Shown here: positions 1 through 8,084 of the stretch, in pieces
Layout: each line of letters begins with the position of its first letter
Position numbering within the stretch: the stretch's first letter is position 1
Source: Allofournierella massiliensis
GTDB taxonomy: Bacteria; Bacillota; Clostridia; Oscillospirales; Ruminococcaceae
DNA: 64,000 bases
Reading direction: 5' to 3'
Assembly (NCBI RefSeq): GCF_004345265.1
Contig: NZ_SLUM01000021.1
Coordinates: 1 to 64,000 of the forward strand
Program-made: the position numbers and the translations under genes
Notes under the pieces: generated by a model
The model's database searches: none
Seen by the model: only the letters and a program-made list of their open reading frames with translations
Told to the model about the DNA's origin: nothing

Positions 1-179
1 GATATTGTTCAATTTTCAAGGTCCTGTGCCGCTCTCCCTCGCGGGACAGCTTGTTTATTATATCTCGCAAAGTCTTGTTTGTCAAGCACTTTTTTTGAAA
101 TATTTTTTCAAGCTCTTTCGAGCGGCTCGCCGTCGTTGACGGCTCAGTTATAATACCACACCCTCTAAGCAGAAGTCAA
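1..179 (-). promoter_or_regulatory. tandem rRNA-operon promoters and leader (operon runs off left edge)
   Basis: Two strong sigma-A promoters read leftward on the minus strand. P2 has TTGACT at 174-179 and TATTAT at 150-155 (18-bp spacer). P1 has TTGACA at 80-85 and TATAAT at 57-62 (17-bp spacer, perfect consensus). A GCCGTC/GACGGC hairpin (129-143) lies between them. Downstream, bases 1-23 read GACCTTGAAAATTGAACAAT on the minus strand, a sequence typical of leaders and spacers in Firmicutes rRNA operons. The 16S gene is therefore expected just left of base 1. It is not in the window, so this is inference from promoter strength and leader sequence. Confidence 0.7.
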
Positions 180-251
180 CACCTTTTTTCAATTTTTTCT
201 GAAAAAGTATCACTTTGCTAATATGCTGCCCGGTTTGTCCTTTCTGTATAG

Positions 252-272
252 AAAAAAGGCCCTTACAGGCCC
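252..272 (-). terminator. short terminator after HAD phosphatase
   Basis: A GGCC/GGCC mini-hairpin overlapping the TAA stop codon is followed by six U on the minus strand (A run at 252-257). The stem is short. Confidence 0.4.
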
Positions 273-919
273 AGCAGCGGGGCCAGCTGGGCAACCGCAT
301 CCAGCGGGTGGGTGGAATGTTTTTTCATGAAGGCACGCACCGGCTGCACCTCGCAGCCCCAGCCCGCAAAGGCAAAGGGCACGCCGCAGCGTTGCGCCAT
401 CTGACAGCCGGGCTTTAAATCGTCCACCATTAAAAGCTCCTCCGGCGCAAGGTCATAGTGGCGCATGATCTCCTCCAGTGCATAGGGGGCGGGCTTGCGC
501 TTTTGGGGCGGCAGATCCCAGCCGAACACCAGCTCCGGCTCGAAGCCGCAGTGAATGCGGTAATCCCGCCGGATCATCTCCTCGCTGGAATGGCTGGCCA
601 CGCAGATAATTCCCCCGGCATCCCGGTACCGGCGCAGCAGGTCGGCCATGCCCGGGAACATGGGCGGCACATGGGTGCTGGTCCACTTTCTCCAGATCTG
701 CCCCTCCAGCTCCATCTCCTCATCGGTCAGGTGCAGCATATCCCGGCAGAGGGCTTCAAAGCCCGGTTCGAAATTATACAGCACATACTCCTGCAGACTC
801 CAGTTCACTTCCGGGCGCAGAATCCTCATGGCATCCAGAAAGGCCGGGTAGTGGATGGTGGGCGTGCTGGCCACCACGGTATCGTCATGATCCAGCACCA
901 GACAGGGCAGACAGGCCAT
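263..919 (-). CDS. HAD-superfamily hydrolase (small-molecule phosphatase)
   Basis: This 218-residue protein has all four HAD motifs. Motif I is D10-H-D12-D-T near the N-terminus, the motif II Ser is in VASHS, the motif III Lys is in QKRKPAP, and the motif IV acidic pair is in LLMVDDLKPG. A helical cap lies between motifs I and II (about 20-95). The expected activity is Mg-dependent phosphoester hydrolysis via an aspartyl-phosphate; the substrate cannot be read from the sequence. The ATG start follows a purine-rich GGGGGAACGAAT site. It has its own promoter (949-977), which overlaps the histidine-operon terminator, so it is probably a separate transcript. The PGP/Gph-like subclass is inferred from overall shape only. 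Confidence 0.8.
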   Translation of the reverse strand: MACLPCLVLDHDDTVVASTPTIHYPAFLDAMRILRPEVNWSLQEYVLYNFEPGFEALCRDMLHLTDEEMELEGQIWRKWTSTHVPPMFPGMADLLRRYRDAGGIICVASHSSEEMIRRDYRIHCGFEPELVFGWDLPPQKRKPAPYALEEIMRHYDLAPEELLMVDDLKPGCQMAQRCGVPFAFAGWGCEVQPVRAFMKKHSTHPLDAVAQLAPLLGL

Positions 920-948
920 ATTCGTTCCCCCTTATAATAATATAACGT

Positions 949-977
949 ATTATAGCAGACCGGCCCCGCCGGGGCAA
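949..977 (-). promoter_or_regulatory. promoter of HAD phosphatase
   Basis: TTGCCC (972-977), 17-bp spacer, TATAAT (949-954) on the minus strand, about 30 bp upstream of the start codon. Confidence 0.6.
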
Positions 978-984
978 AACAAAG

Positions 985-1021
985 CCGCCCGATGGGGAAC
1001 GCTTTTCCCCCGCCGGGCGGT
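985..1021 (-). terminator. terminator of the histidine operon
   Basis: A long G/C stem (ACCGCCCGGC... pairing with ...ATCGGGCGGC) ends in TTTGTTTTG on the minus strand. It lies about 13 bp after the last his gene. Confidence 0.65.
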
Positions 1022-1033
1022 GTTGTTTGTGTA

Positions 1034-1795
1034 TTACAGGGAGGGCCCGCACAGGCTGCCCCATTCCTGCCAGCCGGCCAGCAGCTGGTCGGCCTTGTGG
1101 CAGTCGCTGGAAAAGATCAGCCGGGCGCCCCGGGCCTGCAGCTCCTCCAACAGCCAGTTGGCCGGGTAGGGCTGGGTGCGCCAGCCCTTGGCCACCGCGC
1201 CGGTGTTCACCTCGAAGGCCACACCCTCCCCTGCCAGCCGATCCAGCGCGGCCAGTGCCGCTGCCCGGTAGCGGGGGTGGGCTTCGTCAAACAGCACGCC
1301 GCCCTCGTTGAACTTGGCGATCAGGTCGAAATGGCCCACGATATCGCACCCGGTGCGCCGGTGCACATCCGCCAGCGTGGCGAAGTAATCCTCGGCGAAG
1401 GCATAGTAATCCCCGCCGTAGTGGTCGGCCACAATGCGCTGCTGCCACTGGGGGTCCTCATCCACCGGCAGATACTCCCCGTGCCGATGGAGATAATGCA
1501 CCGAACCGATGACAAAATCGTACCCTTCGGCGGGCTGTTCCGAGTAATAGTCCTGCTCGATGCCAAGCAAAATCCGCAGCTTCGGCGCGTATTCGCTTTG
1601 CAGCTGCCGCACCCGCCGGATATAGTCCCGGGTGCCCGCAGGGCTCATGCAGTACCGCTCGTCAAAGCCGGTGTGGCTGTGACCGGAAAAGCCCAGGGTT
1701 TCGCAGCCTGCCGCCAGCGCCGCCGCGGCCAGCTCCTCGGGGGTGTTGTCGCCGTCGCAGAAGGTGGTGTGGGTGTGCAGATTGTAAGGTCTCAT
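1034..1795 (-). CDS. hisK: histidinol-phosphatase, PHP type
   Basis: This 253-residue PHP-superfamily protein is predicted to remove phosphate from L-histidinol phosphate, the penultimate step of histidine synthesis. The metal-binding signature is visible: the N-terminal HTHTTFCDG (His7, His9), GFSGHSHTG, an internal VGHFD and the C-terminal IFSSDCHK. Length fits the monofunctional HisJ/HisK family (about 250-280 residues). Its ATG overlaps the stop codon of hisIE by 4 bp (ATGA), so it is translationally coupled as the last gene of the his operon. This explains why the operon's hisB encodes only the dehydratase. The family is also called hisJ; the symbol choice is conventional. Confidence 0.88.
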   Translation of the reverse strand: MRPYNLHTHTTFCDGDNTPEELAAAALAAGCETLGFSGHSHTGFDERYCMSPAGTRDYIRRVRQLQSEYAPKLRILLGIEQDYYSEQPAEGYDFVIGSVHYLHRHGEYLPVDEDPQWQQRIVADHYGGDYYAFAEDYFATLADVHRRTGCDIVGHFDLIAKFNEGGVLFDEAHPRYRAAALAALDRLAGEGVAFEVNTGAVAKGWRTQPYPANWLLEELQARGARLIFSSDCHKADQLLAGWQEWGSLCGPSL

Positions 1796-2442
1796 GAGGT
1801 CATCTTTTCCTGCTTGACCTTGTGGTCGATGATGTGACGGCTGGCCAGCTCGTCCCGCACGTCCTCCACGGTGATGTCCATCTGCACCATGAGCACCATG
1901 GCGTGGTAAGCAAGATCCGCCAGCTCGTAGATGGTCTCCTTCTTATCCTCGGCCTTGCCCGCGATGATGACCTCGGTGCATTCCTCGCCCACCTTTTTCA
2001 GGATCTTGTCCAGACCCTTCTCGAACAGATAGGTGGTGTAGGAGCCCTCGGGCCGGTCGGCGTTGCGCTGACATAAAAGGTCGTACAGGCCCTCCAGCGT
2101 GAAGTCGCCCCGCTCGTCGCTCTGGAACAATACGTCCTCAAAGCAGGAGTCGTTGCCCAGATGGCAGGCCGGGCCGTCCTTTTCCACCAGTACCAGCAGC
2201 GCGTCCCGGTCGCAGTCGGCGGTGATGCTCACAATGTGCTGGTAGTTGCCGCTGGTCTCACCCTTGAGCCACAGCTCCTGACGGGAGCGGCTCCAGAAAC
2301 AGGTGAGCTTTTTTTCCATACTGATGGCCAGGCTCTCGGCGTTCATGTAGGCCACGGTGAGCACCTTGCGGCTTTTGGCATCCACCACCACCGCCGGGAT
2401 CAGGCCCTTTTCGTCAAATTTCAGGTCTTGAATGGTCAGCAT
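1792..2442 (-). CDS. hisIE: bifunctional phosphoribosyl-AMP cyclohydrolase / phosphoribosyl-ATP pyrophosphatase
   Basis: This 216-residue fusion carries steps 2 and 3 of histidine synthesis. The N-terminal HisI domain (about 1-110) shows SRSRQELWLKGETSGN and the Zn/Mg ligand block ADCDRDALL ... GPACH ... SCF. The C-terminal HisE domain (about 117-205) shows the helical pyrophosphohydrolase signature KKVGEECTEVIIAGK followed by ELADLAYH. The length is as usual for HisIE fusions. It starts 3 bp after the hisF stop codon and overlaps hisK by 4 bp, inside the minus-strand his operon. Confidence 0.95.
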   Translation of the reverse strand: MLTIQDLKFDEKGLIPAVVVDAKSRKVLTVAYMNAESLAISMEKKLTCFWSRSRQELWLKGETSGNYQHIVSITADCDRDALLVLVEKDGPACHLGNDSCFEDVLFQSDERGDFTLEGLYDLLCQRNADRPEGSYTTYLFEKGLDKILKKVGEECTEVIIAGKAEDKKETIYELADLAYHAMVLMVQMDITVEDVRDELASRHIIDHKVKQEKMTS

Positions 2443-2445
2443 ATC

Positions 2446-3204
2446 TTATCGCCTCACTATGATGTCGTTTTCCCAAAGGGTCTGCTTCAGATCCGGAATG
2501 GCAATCTCGCCGAAATGGAACACCGAGGCCGCAAGGCCCGCGTCCACACTGGGCACCTTTTTAAACAGCTCCACAAAATCCTGCTGGCTGCCCGCGCCGC
2601 CGGAGGCGATCACCGGAACCGGCACCGCCCGGCAGACCTCGTCCAACAGCTCCAGATCAAAGCCCTGCTTCACGCCGTCGGTGTCGATGGAATTCACCAC
2701 CACCTCGCCCGCGCCCAGCTCCACGCCCCGGCGCAGCCAGCCGATGGCCTCGATGCCGGTATCCTCCCGGCCACCCTTGGCGAACACCTGAAACCGGCCG
2801 TTCACCCGCTTGATATCCGCCGAGAGCACCACGCACTGGTTGCCGTAGCGCTTCGCAGCGCGGCGGATCAGCTCCGGGTCCCGGATGGCCCCGGAGTTCA
2901 CGCTCACCTTGTCGGCGCCGCACTTGAGCACCCGGTCAAAATCCTCCAGCGTGTTCACGCCGCCGCCCACGGTGAGGGGGATGAAAATGGTCTGGGCCAC
3001 CCGGCAGAGGATGTCGGTGAAGAGCTTGCGCCCCTCGGCAGAGGCAGTGATGTCGTAGAACACCAGCTCGTCGGCTCCGCTCTCGGAATAGTATCGGGCC
3101 AGCTCCACCGGGTCGGACACATCCGACAGCCCTTGGAAGTTCACGCCCTTGACCACCCGGCCGTCCCGCACGTCCAGACAGGGGATGATTCGTTTTGTGA
3201 TCAT
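2446..3204 (-). CDS. hisF: imidazole glycerol phosphate synthase, cyclase subunit
   Basis: This 252-residue (beta/alpha)8 barrel takes ammonia from HisH and converts PRFAR to imidazole-glycerol phosphate and AICAR. Both catalytic aspartates are recognisable: Asp11 in PCLDVRDGRVVKG and the second in SADIKRVNG. Phosphate-binding loops are VNSGA / GGGVNTL and ASGGAGS. The ATG overlaps the hisA stop codon by 4 bp. Its partner hisH lies two genes upstream in the same operon, so stoichiometric production is likely. Confidence 0.97.
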   Translation of the reverse strand: MITKRIIPCLDVRDGRVVKGVNFQGLSDVSDPVELARYYSESGADELVFYDITASAEGRKLFTDILCRVAQTIFIPLTVGGGVNTLEDFDRVLKCGADKVSVNSGAIRDPELIRRAAKRYGNQCVVLSADIKRVNGRFQVFAKGGREDTGIEAIGWLRRGVELGAGEVVVNSIDTDGVKQGFDLELLDEVCRAVPVPVIASGGAGSQQDFVELFKKVPSVDAGLAASVFHFGEIAIPDLKQTLWENDIIVRR

Positions 3205-3914
3205 TTCGCCGCCTCCAGTGCTTCGGCCAGATCCACTGCGCCGGTGTAGTAGGCCTTGCCCAGAATGGCCCCGTAGAGATTCATCTCCCGCAGGGCCTTG
3301 ATGTCATCCAGACTGCTCACGCCGCCGGAGGCCACGATCTGCAACCCCTGCCGTTTGGCAAGCCTTCGATACAGCTCCAGATTCGCCCCCCGCATGGCTC
3401 CGTCCCGGGAAATGTCGGTGCAGATCATGGTGGAAACCCCAAGGCCCTGCATCCGGTCGAAGAAGGCTTCCGCTCCCTCGTCGCTGGTCTGCTGCCAGCC
3501 CCGGATGGCCACCTGACCGCCCCGCAGGTCGGCCCCAACGGCCACCCGCTCGCCCCAGGTATCGAGAGCGTTTTGCAGAAAGTCCGGGTCGGTGACGGCG
3601 GCGGTGCCCAGAATCACCCGGCTCACCCCGTTTTCCAGATAGGCGCGGGCAATGTCCATAGTGCGGATGCCGCCGCCCACCTCCACAAACAGGCCGGTCT
3701 CGGCGGCAATGCGCCGGATCAGCTGCAGATTGGGGGTGGTGCCGTCCCGCGCGCCCTCCAGATCCACCAGATGGATGTGGGTGGCGCCGGTTTCGGCAAA
3801 TTTCTTGGCCAGAGCCGCCGGGTCGGGGTTGTACACGGTCATCTGCCGGTAATCGCCCTGATAGAGCCGAACCGCCTGCCCTTCGTACAGGTCGATGGCC
3901 GGAAACAGAATCAT
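3201..3914 (-). CDS. hisA: ProFAR isomerase
   Basis: This 237-residue (beta/alpha)8 barrel is 1-(5-phosphoribosyl)-5-[(5-phosphoribosylamino)methylideneamino]imidazole-4-carboxamide isomerase. The general base Asp8 is in PAIDLYEGQAVRL. The second catalytic Asp is in AVGADLRGG or the CTDISRDGAM block. VGGGIR and ASGGVSS are phosphate loops. It overlaps hisH and hisF by 4 bp at its two ends. Its relationship to the HisF fold is visible in both half-barrels. Confidence 0.96.
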   Translation of the reverse strand: MILFPAIDLYEGQAVRLYQGDYRQMTVYNPDPAALAKKFAETGATHIHLVDLEGARDGTTPNLQLIRRIAAETGLFVEVGGGIRTMDIARAYLENGVSRVILGTAAVTDPDFLQNALDTWGERVAVGADLRGGQVAIRGWQQTSDEGAEAFFDRMQGLGVSTMICTDISRDGAMRGANLELYRRLAKRQGLQIVASGGVSSLDDIKALREMNLYGAILGKAYYTGAVDLAEALEAAK

Positions 3915-4531
3915 GCTTTTCCCTCCTCTTCACAAAAGGCCCGCAGAATGGCAAGGCCCACCGGGCCGCTCTTTTCCGGGTGGAACTGGCAGCCCATCAC
4001 GTTCCCCTTCTGCACCATGGCGGTGATGGGGATGCCGTACTCCGCCGTGGCCACCAGACTGTCGGCGCAGCCCTCGGCGTAATAGGAATGAACAAAATAC
4101 ACGCAGTCGCCGGGCTTCACGTCCCGCAGCAGCGGGCTTTCGGCCACCGGCTGCAGGGCGTTCCAGCCGATGTGGGGAATCTTCAGCTCCGCCGGGAGGG
4201 CCCCCTCCATGGGCACCACCCGCCCGGCCAGCAGGCCCAGCCCCCTGTGACGGCCGTATTCAAGGCTCTCTTCAAAGAGCAGCTGCATGCCAAGGCAGAT
4301 GCCCAGCACCGGCACGCCTTTTTGCGCCTGCTTGATCACCAACTGATCCAGCCCGGTGGCCCGCAGCTTGTCCGCCGCGTCGCCAAAGGCGCCCACGCCG
4401 GGCAATACCAGTTTATCCGCCTGTTCCAGAACGGCGGGGTCGGCGCTCACCTGCACCTCGGCCCCCACATAACGCAGGGAGGAGCAGAGGCTGAACAGGT
4501 TGCCCACCCCGTAATCGATCACGCCGATCAT
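3911..4531 (-). CDS. hisH: imidazole glycerol phosphate synthase, glutaminase subunit
   Basis: This 206-residue class I glutamine amidotransferase supplies ammonia to HisF. The nucleophilic Cys is in GICLGMQLLFE and the His-Glu pair is in CQFHPEKSG near the C-terminus. The start at 4529-4531 (encoding MIGVIDYGVGN) is preferred over the longer open frame, because the upstream 108 residues are out-of-frame translation of hisB and the ATG overlaps the hisB stop codon as ATGA. Confidence 0.96.
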   Translation of the reverse strand: MIGVIDYGVGNLFSLCSSLRYVGAEVQVSADPAVLEQADKLVLPGVGAFGDAADKLRATGLDQLVIKQAQKGVPVLGICLGMQLLFEESLEYGRHRGLGLLAGRVVPMEGALPAELKIPHIGWNALQPVAESPLLRDVKPGDCVYFVHSYYAEGCADSLVATAEYGIPITAMVQKGNVMGCQFHPEKSGPVGLAILRAFCEEEGKA

Positions 4532-5118
4532 CACAGCACCCCTTTTGTGGATGGAATTTCCCCGGCAAATTCCGGGTCGATGGCCACTGCCGTGCGCAGG
4601 CAGCGGGCCGCCGCCTTGAAGGCTCCCTCCATGATGTGGTGGGAGTTGGCCCCCGCCATCTTTTGCAGATGCAGGGTCAGCTGAGCCTGCCGGGCGAAGG
4701 CAATCCAGAATTCCTCGAACAGCTCGGTGTCGAAGTCGCCCACCTTCTGGGTGGGAATCTCCACCTGCCCATAGTAGCCGCCCCGGCCGGACAGATCCGC
4801 CGCCGCCAGAATCAGGGTTTCGTCCATGGGCAGCAGGGACTGGCCGTACCGGCACACGCCCCGCTTGTCGCCCAGAGCCTGCCGGAAAGCATCGCCCAGG
4901 CAGATGCCCACGTCCTCCACCGTGTGGTGGTAGTCCACATAGGTGTCGCCGGTGCAGGTCAGCTCCAGATCGAACCGGCCGTGCCGGGCAAACAGCACCA
5001 GCATGTGGTCCAGAAAGCCGCAGCCAGTGGCGCAGCTGCCCTTGCCGGTGCCCTCCAGCACAAGGCGCAGGGAAATGTCCGTCTCGGCGGTGGTGCGTTT
5101 GATCTCTGCCGTTCTCAC
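4531..5118 (-). CDS. hisB: imidazoleglycerol-phosphate dehydratase (GTG start)
   Basis: This 195-residue, Mn-dependent IGP dehydratase has the usual length for the monofunctional enzyme. The duplicated metal-ligand motifs are clear: GFLDHMLVLFARHG and DYHHTVEDVGI in the first half, and ANSHHIMEGAFKA in the second. The start codon is GTG (minus strand, 5116-5118) overlapping the hisC stop codon. No phosphatase domain is fused; that activity is supplied by the PHP protein at the operon end. Confidence 0.96.
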   Translation of the reverse strand: MRTAEIKRTTAETDISLRLVLEGTGKGSCATGCGFLDHMLVLFARHGRFDLELTCTGDTYVDYHHTVEDVGICLGDAFRQALGDKRGVCRYGQSLLPMDETLILAAADLSGRGGYYGQVEIPTQKVGDFDTELFEEFWIAFARQAQLTLHLQKMAGANSHHIMEGAFKAAARCLRTAVAIDPEFAGEIPSTKGVL

Positions 5119-6182
5119 TGGGCTGCCTCCTTCATGATTTCCTTGATGGTTTGCATAAACCGTTCCATCTGGGCTTCGTCGCCCACGCTCACCCGGATGT
5201 AATCCCGGGTGCGGGGCGCGTCAAAATAGCGCACCAGCACGCCCCTTTGCCGCAGAGCCTGATACATGGCCCCGCCGCCCATGCCGGGGGCCGCCGCGAA
5301 CAGGAAGTTTGCCTTGGAGGGCAGCACCTTCCAGCCCATGGCCTCCAGCTGGCCGGCCACCTTGTCCCGGATGGCGGCAATGCGGCGGCAGTTTTCCATA
5401 TAATAGTCGTCCTGTGCCAGCGCGGCCTCGCCTGCCGCCAGCGTCATCCGGTTCACGTTGTAGGGGTTGGTGGAATAGCGCAGGGTTTCCAGGTCGGCAA
5501 TCAGCGCCTCGCTGCCCAGCGCAAAGCCCAACCGGGCCCCCGCCATGGAGCGGGACTTGGAGAAGGTGCGCACCACCAGCAGATTGTCGTACCGGTCCAG
5601 CAGGGCGGCGGCGCTTTCGGCCCCGAAGTCCACATAGGCTTCGTCCACGATCAGCACCCCGTCCGGATTGGCCTTCAGAATCGCTTCAAAGTCATCCAGC
5701 CCCAGCGCCAGACCGGTGGGGGCGTTGGGGTTTGCGATCACCGCCACTCCGTTTTTGCCGAAGTAATCCGCCGGGTCGATGGAGAAATCCTCCTTCAGGG
5801 GAATCACCTCATAGGGCAGGCGGTTTTTGGCCGCGAACACCGGATAAAAGCCGTAGGTCACGTCCGCAAAATACAGAGGCCGCTCTTCCCCCGCAAAGGC
5901 GCAGAAGGCCAGATCCAATACTTCATCCGAGCCGTTGCCCACCATCACATTGGCGGGCTTCACCCCGTAGCAATCGGCCAGCGCCCGGCGCAGCCCGGCG
6001 CACTGGGGGTCGGAGTAGAGCTGCAATTTGCCGCACTGCTCGGCCACCGCCGCCGCCACCCCCGGCGAGGGCGGGAACGGGGATTCGTTGGTGTTCAGTT
6101 TCAGATAGTCCTGATCCTGCGGCTGCTCTCCCGGGGTATAGGGGGTGAGCGCCGCGTATCGACTTGAAAAAAACCGGCTCAT
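5115..6182 (-). CDS. hisC: histidinol-phosphate aminotransferase
   Basis: This 355-residue fold-type I PLP enzyme transaminates imidazole-acetol phosphate to histidinol phosphate. The Schiff-base Lys is in RTFSKSRSMAGARLG. The PLP-binding Asp/Tyr segment is VDEAYVDFG, and NPNAPTG is the pyridine-ring/substrate motif. The N-terminal NTNESPFPPSPGV is typical of HisC. The ATG overlaps the hisD stop codon by 4 bp. A broader aromatic transaminase role is possible in the family, but operon context fixes the assignment. Confidence 0.95.
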   Translation of the reverse strand: MSRFFSSRYAALTPYTPGEQPQDQDYLKLNTNESPFPPSPGVAAAVAEQCGKLQLYSDPQCAGLRRALADCYGVKPANVMVGNGSDEVLDLAFCAFAGEERPLYFADVTYGFYPVFAAKNRLPYEVIPLKEDFSIDPADYFGKNGVAVIANPNAPTGLALGLDDFEAILKANPDGVLIVDEAYVDFGAESAAALLDRYDNLLVVRTFSKSRSMAGARLGFALGSEALIADLETLRYSTNPYNVNRMTLAAGEAALAQDDYYMENCRRIAAIRDKVAGQLEAMGWKVLPSKANFLFAAAPGMGGGAMYQALRQRGVLVRYFDAPRTRDYIRVSVGDEAQMERFMQTIKEIMKEAAQ

Positions 6183-7462
6183 TGTTTTTTCTCCTCCAGC
6201 CGCACGGTGACGCTGTTGGCGTGGGCGTCCAGCCCTTCCTTACGGGCAAAGCAGGCCACCTTTTCGCCCACCTTGGCCAGCGCGTCGGCGGTATAGTAAG
6301 TAAACTGGCTCTTCACCACGAAATCGTCCACCGAAAGCGCCGACGAGAATTTCGCGGTGCCGCTGGTAGGCAGGGTGTGGTTAGGGCCGGCGAAATAATC
6401 GCCCAGCGCTTCCGGGCAGTTCTTGCCCAGAAAGATGGAACCGGCGCAGCGCACCCGATCCAGATAATCAAAGGGCGCGTCCACGCACAATTCCAGATGC
6501 TCGGGGGCGATTTCGTTGGCAATGTCGATGGCCAGATCCAGATTTTCCGCCACAATAATTTTGCCATTGTTGTCGATGGAGGCCCGGGCGATCTCGCTGC
6601 GGGGCAGCAGCGGAATCTGCCGCTCCAGCTCGGCCTGCACCGCTTTGGCCAGCTCGCCGCTGTCGGTGACCAGCACCGCGCTGGCCATTTTATCGTGCTC
6701 GGCCTGACTGAGCATGTCCGCCGCCACGATCTTCGGGTTGCAGGTGCCGTCCGCCACCACCAGAATCTCGCTGGGGCCGGCAATCATGTCGATGGCCACC
6801 CGGCCGAACACCTGCTTTTTGGCTTCGGCCACATAGGCGTTGCCGGGGCCCACGATCTTATCCACCTTGGGCAGGGTCTCGGTGCCGAAGGCAAGGCCCG
6901 CCACGGCCTGTGCGCCGCCCACCTTGAAGATGCGATCCACGCCCGCGATCTTCGCCGCCGCCAGAATCACCGGGTTCACCTTGCCGTTTGCGCCGGGCGG
7001 GGTGACCATCACCAGCTGGGGGCAGCCCGCGATCTTGGCGGGGATGCTGTCCATCAATACGGTGGAGGGGTAGGCCGCGGTGCCGCCGGGCACATACAGG
7101 CCCACCTTCTGGATGGGCACAATCTTCTGACCCAGCACCACGCCGGGCTGGTCGGCCACCACAAAGCTGTTGCGGCGCTGCTTTTCGTGGAAGGCCCGGA
7201 TGTTCGCCGCCGCCTGTTCCAAAATCGCCACAAATTCCGGCTCCACCGCCGCGAAGGCCTCGTCGATCTCCGCTTCGGTCACTTCCAGATTGGTCAGGTC
7301 GGCCTTGTCAAAGCGCAGGGTGTATTCCCGCAGGGCCTCGTCGCCCCGGGCGGCCACCTGGGCCAGAATCTCGGTCACCGCGCCCTCCACATTGGAGGCG
7401 ATGTTGTCCCGGGCAAAAATTTCGCTGTTCGGTACCTGGCCGTATTCATAAATGGGGATCAT
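6179..7462 (-). CDS. hisD: histidinol dehydrogenase
   Basis: This 427-residue, NAD- and Zn-dependent enzyme performs the last two oxidations (histidinol to histidine). Recognisable blocks are VGLYVPGGTAAYPSTVLM, the IVGPGNAYVAEAK signature, DMIAGPSE, and the C-terminal catalytic segment APEHLEL with NHTLPTSGTAKFS. Length matches the family (about 430). It starts 1 bp after the hisG stop codon. Confidence 0.97.
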   Translation of the reverse strand: MIPIYEYGQVPNSEIFARDNIASNVEGAVTEILAQVAARGDEALREYTLRFDKADLTNLEVTEAEIDEAFAAVEPEFVAILEQAAANIRAFHEKQRRNSFVVADQPGVVLGQKIVPIQKVGLYVPGGTAAYPSTVLMDSIPAKIAGCPQLVMVTPPGANGKVNPVILAAAKIAGVDRIFKVGGAQAVAGLAFGTETLPKVDKIVGPGNAYVAEAKKQVFGRVAIDMIAGPSEILVVADGTCNPKIVAADMLSQAEHDKMASAVLVTDSGELAKAVQAELERQIPLLPRSEIARASIDNNGKIIVAENLDLAIDIANEIAPEHLELCVDAPFDYLDRVRCAGSIFLGKNCPEALGDYFAGPNHTLPTSGTAKFSSALSVDDFVVKSQFTYYTADALAKVGEKVACFARKEGLDAHANSVTVRLEEKKQ

Positions 7463-7463
7463 G

Positions 7464-8084
7464 TCACTTCACCTGTTCCTTCATTCTGGCCAGCATCTCT
7501 TCCAGCTGGCGGTTTTTGAATTTAAAGCTGGCCTTGTTGGCGATGAGCCGGGCGCTGATGGGCAGGATGTCCGCCACCACCTCCAGATCGTTCTCCCGCA
7601 GGGTGGTGCCGGTTTCCACAATGTCCACGATCACGTCGGACAGGCCCAGAATGGGGGCCAGCTCGATGGAGCCGTTCAGCTTGATGAAATCCACATCCCG
7701 GCCCATGCCCGCGTAGTAGTCCGCCGCGATGGACGCAAACTTGGTGGCCACCCGCAGGGTGCGCTCTCCGTCGTCCCGGAAGGCGCGGGGGGCGGCCACC
7801 GCCATCTTGCAGCGGCCCACGTTCAGATCCAGCAGCTCGTACACATCCGGGTGGTATTCCAGTAAAATGTCTTTTCCGGCCACGCCCACATCGGCGGCGC
7901 CCCGCTCCACATAGATGCTCACGTCCGAGGGCTTGACCCAGAAGTACCGGATGCCCTTTTCGGCGTTTTCAAAAATCAGCTTGCGGCTGTTTTCCCGGAT
8001 GGCCGGGCACTCGTAGCCCGCCGCCTCGAACATGGCGTAAACCTTTTCGCCCAGGCGACCCTTGGGCAGCGCGATGTTCAGCAT
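7464..8084 (-). CDS. hisG: ATP phosphoribosyltransferase, short form
   Basis: This 206-residue catalytic subunit performs the first committed step, ATP + PRPP to phosphoribosyl-ATP. It begins MLNIALPKGRLGEK and has the PRPP loop segment DIVETGTTLREN. It lacks the C-terminal regulatory domain of long HisG, as expected for the short form that needs HisZ. The start at 8082-8084 is chosen over an ATG ten codons upstream because it carries the conserved LNIALPKGR N-terminus and has an AAGGAGG site inside hisZ. It overlaps the hisZ end by 7 bp. Confidence 0.96.
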   Translation of the reverse strand: MLNIALPKGRLGEKVYAMFEAAGYECPAIRENSRKLIFENAEKGIRYFWVKPSDVSIYVERGAADVGVAGKDILLEYHPDVYELLDLNVGRCKMAVAAPRAFRDDGERTLRVATKFASIAADYYAGMGRDVDFIKLNGSIELAPILGLSDVIVDIVETGTTLRENDLEVVADILPISARLIANKASFKFKNRQLEEMLARMKEQVK

